DNA of 64,000 nucleotides from Bombardia bombarda (taxonomy: Eukaryota > Ascomycota > Sordariomycetes > Sordariales > Lasiosphaeriaceae): positions 1,302,001 to 1,366,000 of the forward strand of contig JAULSR010000004.1 in assembly GCA_030512295.1 (NCBI GenBank), written 5' to 3'. Under the pieces are notes generated by a model. It ran no database searches. It saw nothing but the letters and a program-made list of their open reading frames with translations, and was not told the origin of the DNA. A program made the translations under genes and the position numbers. Each line of letters opens with the position of its first letter. The first letter of the stretch is position 1. This document shows, piece after piece, positions 10,274 to 21,661 of this stretch.

Positions 10274-12300
10274 TTACTGCATCTCCGAATCATCATCGTC
10301 AGGCTGGTCAAACAAGAAATTTGCGGCCAGCTCCTCGTTCTTGTCGCACGCAAAGTATGCCTGAACGGCCTGGTCCTGAGTAAAACCCAGGCGAACTAGC
10401 CGCTCAATGGCATCCCGCTCCTCTTCTGTGACCGAGATTTGGTGGGCTCCAGGAGGAAGGGGAGCATCGTCATCGCCGCCAGTCTCGCTGAGAAGGCCGA
10501 GGAACTGATCGGGGTGTTGGGCGATCAGCTGCGCGAGCTGGGGGTTTCCGGCACCAAGCTGTTGCAAGATAGGCTCCAGCATTTGGGGTTGTTGCTGGAC
10601 GACTTGTCGCAGCTGCTGGAACTGGGCGTTGTGACGGAGGAAGTCAAGGTTTCCGAGACCTTGCTGTTGGCCGGCGGCCGCCGCAGCGACAGCAGCAGCA
10701 GCAGCCGCACCACCGCTGGAACGGGCACCGGATCCGCGACCTTGTTGGGCTGCGAGATCAAAAAGATTCACGTCGCCACCCTCCTCTTCACTAGCAGCAG
10801 CCGGCGCGGCGGCGGCAGCACCGCCAGTCGGTGAGGCGGCAGCCGCGCGAGGAGCAGCTGCGGGAGGAGGCTGTAGGTTATCGGGAATTCCCTGAACGCG
10901 CGGAATTAGTCATTGCGTCTTGGCAGGGGCAGATCGGTACCAGGAGGTGCGGGGGTTGCATACAGTCAAGAGATACTCGACGGCACGTTCTGGGTTGAAG
11001 AAGGCAGCACGCATGGCGGCGTCAATCTGCGATCGCTCGAAGCCCATGGCCTCCATGTTCGCAGTAGCCTCGGCGCGCTGCTCTCCGACGGCCAGGGCAT
11101 TGGGGTCGATGGCACCGGCAGGCGCGTCAGCAGCGGGGGCAGTCCGTGTCGGGGTCGGCGTGGACGGGGCGGCGGCTGATGCGGAAGGGGCGGACTGCGC
11201 AGGAGCGGCAGGAGCGGCAGGGGCGGCAGGGGCGGCAGGGGCGGCAGGAGTCGCGGTCGAAGCTGGTGCCGGGGTAGCGGGGGGGCCGACGAGGACGACT
11301 CGGCGACGGGCGCTGGTGCTGCCTTGGCCTATTGACGTAAGCCCAGTTAGTTGGGCTCGGGTATAGCTTCATATCTGCGCTCTTGGGGCGAGAAACGACT
11401 AACGCACCTTGTTCACGACGCAGACCACGAATCCCTTCTCCTCGATCTTGTATGACTCCACGGTTTCGTCATCCTTGAGAATTTTGCCTGGTGTATCACG
11501 TCAGTTGGTATCGCGCCACAAAAGAGAGCCGAGAGTAACAGGCGAAAGCGGCCTGATGCTTACCGGAGTAGATGAGCTTCTGGAGCTTGGGATCCCAGCC
11601 ACGCTCTTCCGAGATCTTTTGCTTAACCGCCGAGATCTGTAACGAGTTAGCCCATCAGCCCTTAAGCTTCCTGCGTATGGCGGGAAGGCATGGAAGAAGG
11701 ACGCATGGGATGGGATAGTAGCGGTAACGGTGGTGGCGATGGTGATGGCGATGGTGATGGCGATGGTGATGGCGATGGTGATGGCGATGGTGATGGCGAT
11801 GGTGATGGCAGCGGTAGGTAGGGCGAATAAAATAGTGGCTGGCTGGCACCAAAAAACAAACGGTGGCGGGGAAGACGATGAGGGGTAACTGACCAGGTCG
11901 GTAGGCTCGACATCGAGCGTAAACTTCTGCTGCTTGAGATCCTACATGACAAACAACGATTGCATCAGTGATTGCTCGAGTAGGTAGCCGACAGACAAGG
12001 CGCACCGGCCGGCGCCCAGAAGGGAGGGAGGGAGAGCGGTGGGCGGAGAGCGGTGGGCGGAGAGCGGAGGGCGGAGGGGTGAATGTCGCGGCGGGCGGGG
12101 GACAGGACAGGCGGGCGAACGGCAACCCGCGATCACGACTGCCACGACCACGACCACGACCACGACCACGGCCACGACCACGGCCACGACCGCACGCCCT
12201 CTTCGCCCTTGCAGTCCGATTTCTCTCTCTCTCCTCTGTCTCCGACTGCCCAACAGCTCGGGCAAGCTGCTAAGTAACATACCTTGAAAGTCACCTTCAT
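10274..12300 (-). CDS. RAD23: RAD23 proteasome shuttle / nucleotide excision repair protein, six exons, apparent one-base frameshift
   Basis: Exons on the minus strand: 12300-12283 (18 nt, MKVTFK), 11941-11894, 11636-11564, 11487-11408, 11328-10964 and 10891-10274. Domains: ubiquitin-like domain (residues 1-73, ending VVCVVNK), Ala/Pro linker, UBA1 (EAMGFERSQIDAAM, ending ERAVEYLLT), XPC-binding domain (LDFLRHNAQFQQLRQ), UBA2 (ERLVRLGFTQDQAV). Rad23 carries ubiquitinated proteins to the proteasome and stabilises Rad4/XPC in DNA repair. Exon 5 is 365 nt. It starts in frame as AKAAPAPVAESSSSAPP, but UBA1 is one frame away; the switch falls in a run of seven C (plus-strand G, 11279-11285). With one more base the protein would be ~400 residues, the normal length. 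A homopolymer miscall is more likely than a true mutation. Introns 1 and 2 contain tandem repeats. Confidence 0.92.
11737..11812. repeat. 12-bp tandem repeat GATGGTGATGGC in RAD23 intron 2
   Basis: About six near-perfect copies of the 12-mer lie inside the 257-bp intron 2 of RAD23. Confidence 0.93.
12033..12074. repeat. 14-bp tandem repeat in RAD23 intron 1
   Basis: Three copies of AGAGCGGTGGGCGG, the third with one change, inside intron 1 of RAD23. Confidence 0.88.
12142..12192. repeat. CCACGA hexamer repeat in RAD23 intron 1
   Basis: About eight CCACGA/CCACGG units in the same 340-bp intron, ~70 bp from the 14-bp repeat. Confidence 0.9.
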
Positions 12301-14040
12301 GTTGGGCGATTTGGATGTGCAGTTGACGGGCTGCTGCGGAATCTCGAAAACTGGTCTGGGGGGTTGATGGGGGAGTTTAGGAGATGCAACAGGCCGAGCT
12401 GGCAGTTGCTGTTTTGTGGGTTGCGAAGCGCTAAGGTTAGTGATGTTGTGGCGAAGAAAAGAAGTCTATTCTGAATGCATGAATGGAACCTTGGAAAAGG
12501 CAGCGGCGGATTTCTTGAGAGCACGCGGCGCTGTTGTCGCCTAGAACCTAGGTAGGTAGAGGCTAGCAGGAGGTAGCCAAGTAGCCCGCTAATAAGAGGC
12601 TGGCTTTTTTTTTTTTGGCTTTGCCTGCAGTGGCATCTCAGGCTCCACCCGCTTTCCGTTTTGTCAGCCTCACCTGTCGGGTGACTCCCTACCTACGTAA
12701 TAGACACCCAAATCCTATTCAAGCAAGTTACATGAACACCACATTCTAGCTCGCAACTGCATTCAAGGCCAGGCGCGTGGGCGCGCGGGGGGAACTGTTT
12801 CGACATTTTCCATCGTCTGCCGGCTCCCGCCTCCCGTTTTCCCTCCCGCTTCCAGGTCGCCCTTCTCCAAAAAAGCACGTATATTCCCGGCATACCTCTT
12901 TGGTCGACAATGAAACCTGCTACGTGCCCGACTGGCTGCCTCCTTTACATGAATGGTAAGTCTTACATCTCATCGTGCCGAGTTGCCTCGAGGCCAACTT
13001 CGGTCCGGGTTTTGTTTCTGCCACGACTGCCATGTTCAGCTACGTGCATGGCAGCCCAGAATCCAGCCCAAGAGTTCAGCATTCTACATTCCTTGCCAGC
13101 TCCTCTTCAGGCCTCAGCTGTTGAAAGGGTCTAACATTTTTCATCCCTGTTAACTGCAACAGTGATTCACTAATGATATCATAAAATGGCCAGTATTAGG
13201 ATCATTAATGACTAATACACTGATTAACATCTCCTTGGTTTATCTTAGATAAGTATGTACAGTCGAGGTCGGTGGCAGGTGAGGTAAGATGAGGTAAGAT
13301 GGGGCAAGTTTGCCAGCTCGGTACCTAGCCTGGGTTTCTCCGCACCTCAACGGCCAACCACGCTGCGAAACCAAAATCTAGAGTTTCCCTCTGCCCAACA
13401 AGGTTCATCGCCCATTAGGTAAATTCCGATCATGTCATCAAACTTTACCTGCCAAATCAGTTCTTGTGTGGTACAGCATTTCGACAGTAACACCCACACA
13501 CATCACACATCCAAACCCCCGAACCACATTTGCTACTATCCTCACTTGCCTATCGAGGGATATACTACACACTCACCGAGTCCTCTTGGTCTTGGTCTGT
13601 TTGCTTTCATATACGTGTGTGAATTGCTTTTATTTCAGCCCCCCATGGCCTATCGCCATCGCCATCGTCATGAGAGCTCTATGTCTCTAATAAAACATTC
13701 TTCTTCTTTTCCCTCTCCGCCAAAGAGGAAAGATAAAACGCCGCGCCAAGGTATCATGATTGGTATCTAATCCGCCCAAACCCACCACCCAAGGTCTCCC
13801 AGAGTCCCCAAGCCGCTGCCGCCGCCTGCCGCCTGCCACCCACCGAATCCAAAACCCATAAACAAAAGGAATTTAGCGTGATAAATCGTGCGTTAGCCGG
13901 CCAGCCCCATTGGCATTGGCATTGACATGACAGTCGTATATATTCATTCCCACCCCCTCCCCCAAAATATCCTACAACATAGTGACGAAACCCTCCAGTC
14001 ACATTACTTAGTCACGGAAAAAGCAAGCGCGGGGTCATGG
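12301..14040. other. Intergenic: RAD23 promoter and 3' flank of the four-helix membrane gene
   Basis: 1.7 kb without a supported gene. CCTAGGTAGGTAG sits at 12547-12559 and a T tract near 12607-12618. Short ORFs here are Cys/His/Ser-rich and unlike real proteins. Confidence 0.5.
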
Positions 14041-15477
14041 TCATAACTGGCCCGGCGCCTCTTCTTCATCCGATGACCTCGTCTTCCGGCTCTGGTATCC
14101 TGAGAGGCTCGTTCTGGAGCCAGCGCTCAGGATCCAGTCCGGTATGGGAGGTGTCATTTTCCTCTCCGCACTGGGCGCTGCCATCTCGAACTCGTCCTCC
14201 TCGCGGAGTTCTGGCGAATTGCTGTCCGCCCTCCGTCGGAGCGAGTCGAAGGAGCCCTGCCGACTGAGAGGGCTCGGGACCGTTGGAAGACTGCCGCTCC
14301 GCATCCGGGCTAAACTGCGGATGCTTTGCTTGTGCGTGATGACCTGCCCGGCACCCGGTGCCGCTGTGACAACAGTCCCGGGTGTTGCGATCGGTGGCGG
14401 TGTTGGCGAGTCTGATCGGAACAGCGGGTGAATGTGTGCTTCACTCTGGTTTGACTGTTGTGTGAAGGCAGCCCGCTGGGCTGAGTCGGCCGGGCCAGGG
14501 CTGTAGCTGCGGCTCCTCCGCCGAGTCTGCGGCGGCTCAAGATCGAGTGGCGTGCCGGGACTTGGACTCCTGCTCGTAGTAGGGCTGGCAGGGATCGTCT
14601 CCAAGAACCGACCAGGAGTCGACGAAGCCCCCAAAACCGCTTGCCTGTTCTGCGGATCAACGCTTGACGTGTCCCAGGAATCAAACCCGTCCTCGGTCGA
14701 TACCGGCCGTGATTCGCGGAAGGTAGTCGAGTCGAGAGAGCCAGGTCGCCGATACGAGCGTTGGCTCCCAGATAACAAACGCGTCTTGGACGAGACAGGG
14801 TGGATAACGCTGTATATCGAGGATCGAATGGAGCTCATAGTCTCAGTGGCTGAGCGTCCACCGCTGGATCCAGGAGGACTTCGCGAGTCCATCGACCCAC
14901 TGGCGCGGACTTTCGATGTCTCCGAACTCGTGTGGTGGTAAGCGATAGACTTGATGCGTTGCCGGTGGGCCGATTGAGAGGTATCTTCGTCGGTGTGAAC
15001 CGATTCACCACTCGTATGGTTTCGCATCCGGCTCACAATAAAATGGCAAACTAGGAAGATGAGCTGAGCTGCAAAGGAAAGACCCAGTGCAACCGACGAT
15101 CCGATCAAGAACCCCGTCGCACTCGAACCCAAAATCCTGACAGCCTGATTGACGGTGGCGTTGTTCAAGCAGATCAGACTGGCCACCGATACGGCAGCGG
15201 AAACGGTGCATAAGATCAATCCTGCTCCAAACCAAACGCCATTAAAGCCTCTTAGACGACTTATCCGGGACTGTGACCCGATATATGAGAAGGAAAATGA
15301 GACTATGGCGATAAGAACCAATCCCTCCAGCGCTGCTGCGATGATGGCGGTAATCCTTACTGGCGATACCAGATCTGCTAAAGAGTAGGCGAGGATGATG
15401 TGTATTACCAAAATTGCCGTGGTTGTTAGGGCTGCGACAGTGCCCAGCACGCCCAGCACCACACGTGGGATCGCCAT
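14041..15477 (-). CDS. Fungal four-transmembrane protein with long Ser/Pro-rich cytosolic tail, function unknown
   Basis: Single-exon gene, 478 residues; ATG at 15477 gives MAIPRVVLG. Four hydrophobic segments are visible at about residues 9-31, 41-64, 82-104 and 117-143, the layout of a MARVEL/tetraspan-like membrane protein. The remaining ~330 residues are a Ser/Pro/Arg-rich, probably disordered cytosolic tail with many SP and RXXS sites, suggesting regulation by phosphorylation. I do not recognise a named family and no catalytic motif is present. The reading frame is clearly coding: hydrophobic blocks are interrupted by short polar loops and there are no internal stops. The downstream neighbour on the same strand is RAD23; upstream is the 8-kb gene-poor stretch. 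Confidence 0.78.
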   Translation of the reverse strand: MAIPRVVLGVLGTVAALTTTAILVIHIILAYSLADLVSPVRITAIIAAALEGLVLIAIVSFSFSYIGSQSRISRLRGFNGVWFGAGLILCTVSAAVSVASLICLNNATVNQAVRILGSSATGFLIGSSVALGLSFAAQLIFLVCHFIVSRMRNHTSGESVHTDEDTSQSAHRQRIKSIAYHHTSSETSKVRASGSMDSRSPPGSSGGRSATETMSSIRSSIYSVIHPVSSKTRLLSGSQRSYRRPGSLDSTTFRESRPVSTEDGFDSWDTSSVDPQNRQAVLGASSTPGRFLETIPASPTTSRSPSPGTPLDLEPPQTRRRSRSYSPGPADSAQRAAFTQQSNQSEAHIHPLFRSDSPTPPPIATPGTVVTAAPGAGQVITHKQSIRSLARMRSGSLPTVPSPLSRQGSFDSLRRRADSNSPELREEDEFEMAAPSAERKMTPPIPDWILSAGSRTSLSGYQSRKTRSSDEEEAPGQL

Positions 15478-18400
15478 GTCTCGGGAGACCCCAGAGGCAC
15501 GGGTCTGAGGCTATCAAGGCAAGGCAGGAGCCGAGTCGAGGCCTTTTCTGTTCAACTTTTGTCGGTATGAGGGTAAGGAACGAAGCGCCGCGTGATGCGA
15601 TCTCGAAAAAGCTGATCAGGCACCGTCAAGGTGCGATGTGGTTCCTTTCCGTCCTTCAAACAAGTTTCCTCCGCACCAAACAATCGGTATATATAACAGT
15701 CCAGCTTGCTCGCTGCAGCTTCCGCTGGAATGCCCAAAGACACTTGACGCCAAAAGTGAGCCGACAACAGAGGAATGGCTCACTTCCCAAGGAGCAGTCG
15801 ACACAGTACGACCTGACGTTATATGGCCCTGATGACAGCGCGAACTGCTCAGATTGTTGCCGCTGTGGAATGGAAGGCGTGGGCGAGGTGGTATAAGTGA
15901 GACACGGTAGAGCGGCAGCCGTGGTCATGTGAGAAACGGGCGTTTGGCCTCTTAGATATATAAGCGTAGCGCTGAAATAAACACAGCCTTTGAAACGATT
16001 GGACGGCGTGCAGCCTTGAGATGGGCAGACCGAACAATGATGACAATTGGAGACGAAAGAATGTCAAGACTACCTCTTGGTAAGCTAGGCCTCGATACCG
16101 GGCCTCGGAGGCAGAAGGAGTGGTGGTAGCTGGTCGGTTATTTTTGGGGCGGGCGGCTGCTGAAGGTGGCCGGGGACGACTCGACTTTGGAGACGAAGCA
16201 TGAAAAAAAAAGGAAAGGCTAAGAAGGTCGGTGGAAGGTGAGAAACGGAGAGCAAACCAGGCAGAGAGCCTTCTGTTGGATGAATGAGGGATTCGCGGAG
16301 GTGGGCCTGTCGGCTAAATGTAGCAGCCGCATGCTATGTGTACACAAGAAGAGAAAAAGACGCGTCGCGTACCGGGCAGACCCCGTGGGCCATTTGTTGA
16401 TGCACACCAAGAGCCCATCCATACACAGTATGCAGGTTTTGATGCCGTGCCCTACGTGTGGTGTCACCTGGTGTGGATGGTGTGCATATGGGATGGATGG
16501 AGACGTGTGGGACGCTAACAGGGATCGCGCTTGCGTGATGCTGGCCCCCGTCCGAGCGAGCTCCATGTCCAGACCCCGCTGCCAAGCCACGAGCCTGGCA
16601 AGCCTGACCAAGCTAACCCTAGAAACGAAGCACAGAAGCCGGCCCAAAATCTTGCCAATGGCTCGATCGATCAGACGAACGTTTGGGTCGATGGTATTGT
16701 TTTGTTTCGGTGCGATGAGCTGTCTGCGCTTGCAGTTGCGATTACTTCAACAGCTGCACGCTGTGAAGATGCCCAATATTCACGACGGCTTTAAACCTCT
16801 GGTGATACCCCCAGCTAGTCGTTTTCGAGACGTACAAAATGCCACTCTCAAAGATTGCTGCTGTCATGGCCAATTGAGGGGTGGGAATTACGAGGGCAGA
16901 AGAAAAAACTCTCCGATACACCCATACTCTGTGACGTTATTGGTGGGGTTAGTTTGATGACCTGAGAAAAACCGACGCCGCCTCGCCAATTCCTTGGAAG
17001 CACACAAGCTCAGCTCGACACCTCGGGCAACAAGTGAAAAAAACTCCGCGGATGGGGCCAAAAACCCCTCAAAAGGCACGGCGGGGATTCAACTCGGTAC
17101 GGCACTTTATCCCCGATAGGCGATGCCATCATGCCACTCGCCTGCAGCCGCCTTCTGTCCTGTCATTTCGGTGAGCAATGTATGTACGAACACTCACCGT
17201 TACGCAGACAAAGGCTCACGCTATGGACGGCTCCCATGGTATGTGATGGCAATAGTGGCTAGGCGATGGTAAGTTCGACCCGGCTCATCACATTTCACTA
17301 CACATCAACGCGACGGTGTGGTGGGATTCCCAGCATCTGTATCCAAATCGCCGGGGCTGCTGCGTGCACGGGGCTCCACGCGTGCGGTCCCTTGCTTTTT
17401 TCCTTCTTCCAGAAAACCAGCCAATCCCACCATTCACTGTTGGGAAACGAGTAAGACTGGCGGTGCGGGTGAGAACAGCCGAAATCATGTCTCTTGTCCA
17501 TGTTGTCCCTGACATGCGATGACGTGAGCGGCGAAATAACAACCAAACAAAACAAACACTCTTGCAAAAACGATAAAAAGGCTACCTGTTAGCAAGAACA
17601 ACACTGGATCTAGGGCTAGATCTGAATCTCCAGGTCCCGAGAGTGAAAGCCGCCGCCTGGCTGGATGGAGTCCTTCCAACCCATTTTTAGGTCGGAGCGA
17701 ACGGGGTGCTCTGAGCTAGGTCTAGCGAGTGGGGAGTGAAACATGGGCAGCGCACCCGTTTATTAGCTCAAGATCCGTCAGATGCAGGTACAACCGCCTC
17801 GGCGGGGTTTGCCGTGGGTCGACCAAGCATTCGAATGGATCCCATGAAAAACCCCGTAGGGCTCCAATGGTCTCCTCCAAGCTCGGCTCCAAACACTGGT
17901 TCAATCCACTTTTGATAGGAATATGGAAGGACAGAGTTTTGCGGGCAATCAGTGCCAAACCCGCGATGGTAAGTGCAACCAGGTTGAATCCAGTGCCTCA
18001 CGTTCGCTGCTCTGGTTGGCGTCGCCCCCAGATCCACCGACGCACAGATACGAGCAGCTGCAATATATAGGCAAGGTACTTCGGCCCTCCAGCAGGAAAC
18101 CGCTGCCAACGAAACATGATTCCACCTTGGGTCACTTTTCCGGGCTTACGCTGCCTCCATCCAATTTCACGCCTGCAGCTCTCAGCAAGCATCTCCCTTG
18201 TTCCAAGCTGACGTCTCCCTCTCACCCACAGAACAACAAAGCGGAAAACGCCGTCCAAGAGCTTACGGTGTAAATTACCCCTTATGTTTGTTTCTTGAAT
18301 ACACAATGCGTAACCACATCGTAAAGTCCGTCGTAAAGAACAAATATTATCAATCCACTACGCCTTCTTTCTTTCCTCTGTCAATTGCAAACTCTGACCA

Positions 18401-20644
18401 GCACATTCCACCTCTCTTCCTCTCAATCCCCACCATCTTTTCAGCTCCCAATAGGTAATGCTTGAAAAAACTCGAACCGTTTCCAAGCGACTGGTTCCAA
18501 GCGACTGGTTCGTATCCCATCCCTGCTACCGACAAAACCGCTGGTATCCTTACCCGATATTATTACATGCCTGAATATAACGGGTCATAACACCATCCCA
18601 CCGGAAACGAAAGTTTTCACTTCAATCCTTTCATTTGTGGATAGCCCTCCCTCTATTCCTCTCTGGTAACGCAAATAAACAAATAAAAAGTCCAGTCATC
18701 ACACGGGGCAACGCAGAGCAGTGCATCAACAATCCCAAATGACCGCCAAGCTCGCATGACGAAACAACTTAAAGGATTAATGAAAGTGCCGGGTGCTAGT
18801 CAAACGCTAGAAGCCTCCAGTGGAGGCTATCCTGGCTTGGTCCGTTTGACCCCATGGTAGCTAACGAGTTAACGAGATGACTACCAGTCGGTCGGTTCAG
18901 TTGAGACCGGCTCAGCTGAGATCAACGACACAAGACCAATTTAGTGTAAACACCGTCGGCCCAGCCAGACTTATGATGTGTGTTGGGAATGCCTCGGTCA
19001 AAGTGAAGAACCAAGGCAGTTCTGATCTAAGCACCCAAGGGATGGATTACCTATACCAGGCAATGGAAGCCAAAAGTGAAGGACCACTTGCAAACGAATG
19101 ATCATTATAAACCAATGGAAATTTTATAGTCACGAATTTTGATTATTTTTGGATTCGTTGATGCTCAATAGAACTATCAATCTCTCTTCATTTTGGAGAC
19201 AGTGGCTTGGTGGCTTGGATGATCTGGGGATATATGTTCTGGGGGGAATTATTGAGGTTGTTCACATTTTGTCACACACTTTAACCATCTCAACAAGTGG
19301 ATGTGCAGAAGGTGATATGAGGATACAAATTCGCAGTCAAGAGAGAAAATGGAGACATATTCAGCACTTGACTGAGAGGCGATATGATCGAAGGTTGTCG
19401 GTCAAAAATACCAAAACAGCGCACGAGTAAACACCGACAATAGGTAGGTTATTTGCTACAAGCCAGGTTCGTCAATATCGGCACGCTTCCTCCATAAAAT
19501 CAATCACGGGATTTGTCTCAAAGCGCAAGACTTTGCATGTATGTTGCTGAATGGGGCAGTACATGTAGTGAAAAGAAAGAAAGATCATCGGTTATCACTA
19601 CCCTACCTATCTCCCTTTCCCCTCTATCGGCGAGATGTATACTAACATGAAAACCAACCATTGGCAACACCCAGCACATGTAATTTAACATTTGCATCGC
19701 CATGCTGGCTCTTACCAGTCCACCGGGCTCGGGTCTCTCCTCCACACCATCAGAATGACGTAGGCACATCTCAATAGAACAGGCGGGACGCGGGAGACAC
19801 GAACCAATCTCGATCTCGGCGAGTTCCATATTTTTATTTCCAATATTTCGGGCCGGCAAATGAGATTCCCGGGTGATCTGCACTCAATAAGAGATCTCGG
19901 TGGGCACTCGGCCAAGATGCATTACGTAGATCAGTAGCCGTCGGGCTCCATATCTACCCATCTATCTATCTGTCCGGCTACCTATTCAGATATACAGTCG
20001 CAGATCAAGACAAAGATACGAGGGGAAATGCGGAGGGCGGGAAATGAGTGAACTGTCCGGTATTTTGTGAGGTGCCGTTTACATACTGGGCGGCCGTGGT
20101 TATGATGATGACAATGGCATGATGGTGCTGAATGGCAATTCGCAGAGAGGTGGACATCTCATCGTTCACAAAGGAATAAAACTTTCTTGGGTGCCCTCAA
20201 GGCCGGGTTGTTAGAGGATGGAATGTGTAGTAAAAGTAAGTGAATCTAGTAGTCCAAACAAGGGCGTATTTCTCGGCGCTGGAAGTGAAGCAACTCAAGG
20301 TCCAAGATGTAAAAGACTACCCACCTTTATCCAAAAGGGGCATTACCTGTCACCCGGCTTCACACCAGCCTAAAACATAAAGCCATCCAACTGAACTGAT
20401 ACTAACTATCCACACATATGCAGTACACAATCACATACGATCTAGATAGAACAGTATGCATTGTGATGACTATGTAGATAGCATGCTTGCATCTGTCATT
20501 CATCTTAGCCACATCAGCCTCCTTATATACCGACAATTCCTAGCCAGCACTTGTTTAAGAGCTGACCTGGTCACACTGCAATCGGGTGGTCTAGTATGGT
20601 ATATATAAAGAACAGACCTGTACTCGGGCTCAAACTCGGATGCA
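15478..20644. other. Long gene-poor region, left part
   Basis: Over 5 kb with no ORF that reads like a conserved protein. Longer ORFs (for example 16238-16957, 239 codons) are rich in Cys, Trp and Arg and have no recognisable motif. The first ~500 bp must contain the promoter of the membrane-protein gene. Base composition drifts toward AT from about 18.3 kb onward. A TAGGTAGG motif occurs at ~19441. No tRNA, transposase or terminal repeat was seen. Confidence 0.5.
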
Positions 20645-21661
20645 TCAATCCTTGGCTCGGTTAGGGGTTACTAAAGATGCAGCTCCCGCAGTTTTCAGCA
20701 TGAGGTTGCGCCAAGCGCCGTCATCGCTAAATAACGCCCAGCACTCTTTGAAGCCAGGATAATAAAAGGCAGAGAAAGTCGCCGCGATGGCTGTTGGATT
20801 AAACGCCCAGCTACCAAAACGCATATCACACCCCTCCTTCAGCATGAATTCGATAAACCGTAGCCAAGGAGGCGTCGACGAGCTGAGACCACGGTCAAGA
20901 CGATCCGAAATATTATCCCCATGGCGGGCCTCGAGTATAATGGGATGTCAACGGCCAAGAAAGAAGGCGTCTTTTGAACAATTGGGGAATTCGAGGACAA
21001 CAACCAGTCGTCTTCACGGCCCGGGAGGAGGGGTCGGACCAACATGAAGCCGCGTGCCGAGTCGTCAACATCCGCCGGCATGATAATCTCCTCGGGAGCT
21101 TAGGACGTCGAAGAAGACGATTTTGACTTTGCGTACCGGTCCAGGGAAAGGCCATCGCCCCAAGGGGCGGAACGCTGCGGCCTCTCGACCATAGGTATCT
21201 CTCTCATCAATATTCTGGAATTTGGTCTTCATTCTCACGTACGCGGCATGTGCTCGATACAGAGAACCAGATGCTGCAGGTCCAACACACGCAAGACCTC
21301 TCCATTGCTCGGCTCGCGAGCAGTGCCGCTCAGGAGGTCAAGCGGGAATGGCTTTGGGGAAAGGTTTCCAGCCGCAAGGGCGTCAACAGAAATAGATGTA
21401 GCTCGCATCTAGGGAAGCAGGTCAGACCCTCAATTAAGCAATCGGGGAGGTATCTATACCTACCGCCATCAAGCCCTGGCTGAAGGCTGGAATGATCGGT
21501 TTGGCATGATCCTAGACAAACACATCAGAATACCTCTTCCATATCGCATTGAGGTGCCGGCAGCTCGCGGCCATTGCCATGACCGACTTAAGATCATGGC
21601 AGCTCTCCCATATAAGGAGGACAAGCTCCAGGGTTCCGAGTGCTTTCTTGGCTGCTGCCAT
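20645..21661 (-). pseudogene. Decayed F-box-like gene (one nonsense codon, three frame breaks)
   Basis: Read on the minus strand, a protein-like sequence runs through several frames. It starts at ATG 21661 (MAAAKKALGTLELVLL), continues with an F-box-like helix (LKSVMAMAASCRHLNAIW), and meets TAG at 21514-21512. It resumes in the same frame (PIIPAFSQGLMA) up to a good 55-bp intron (GTAGGT at 21463, CCTAG ending at 21409). The next exon is clean to EHMPRT, then loses one base near 21238, gains one near 21094-21096 (G run), and loses one near 20941-20943. Coding flavour persists to ILEARHGDNISD and FIEFMLKEGCDMRFGSW, ending at TGA 20645. The F-box assignment is my inference from the N-terminus only. 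The scattered lesions make it a dead copy rather than a single sequencing error. Confidence 0.7.

Noticed and set aside
16238..16957. 239-codon plus ORF in the gene desert
   Set aside because: Cys/Trp/Arg-rich composition typical of non-coding DNA, overlapping ORFs on the other strand, and no recognisable motif.
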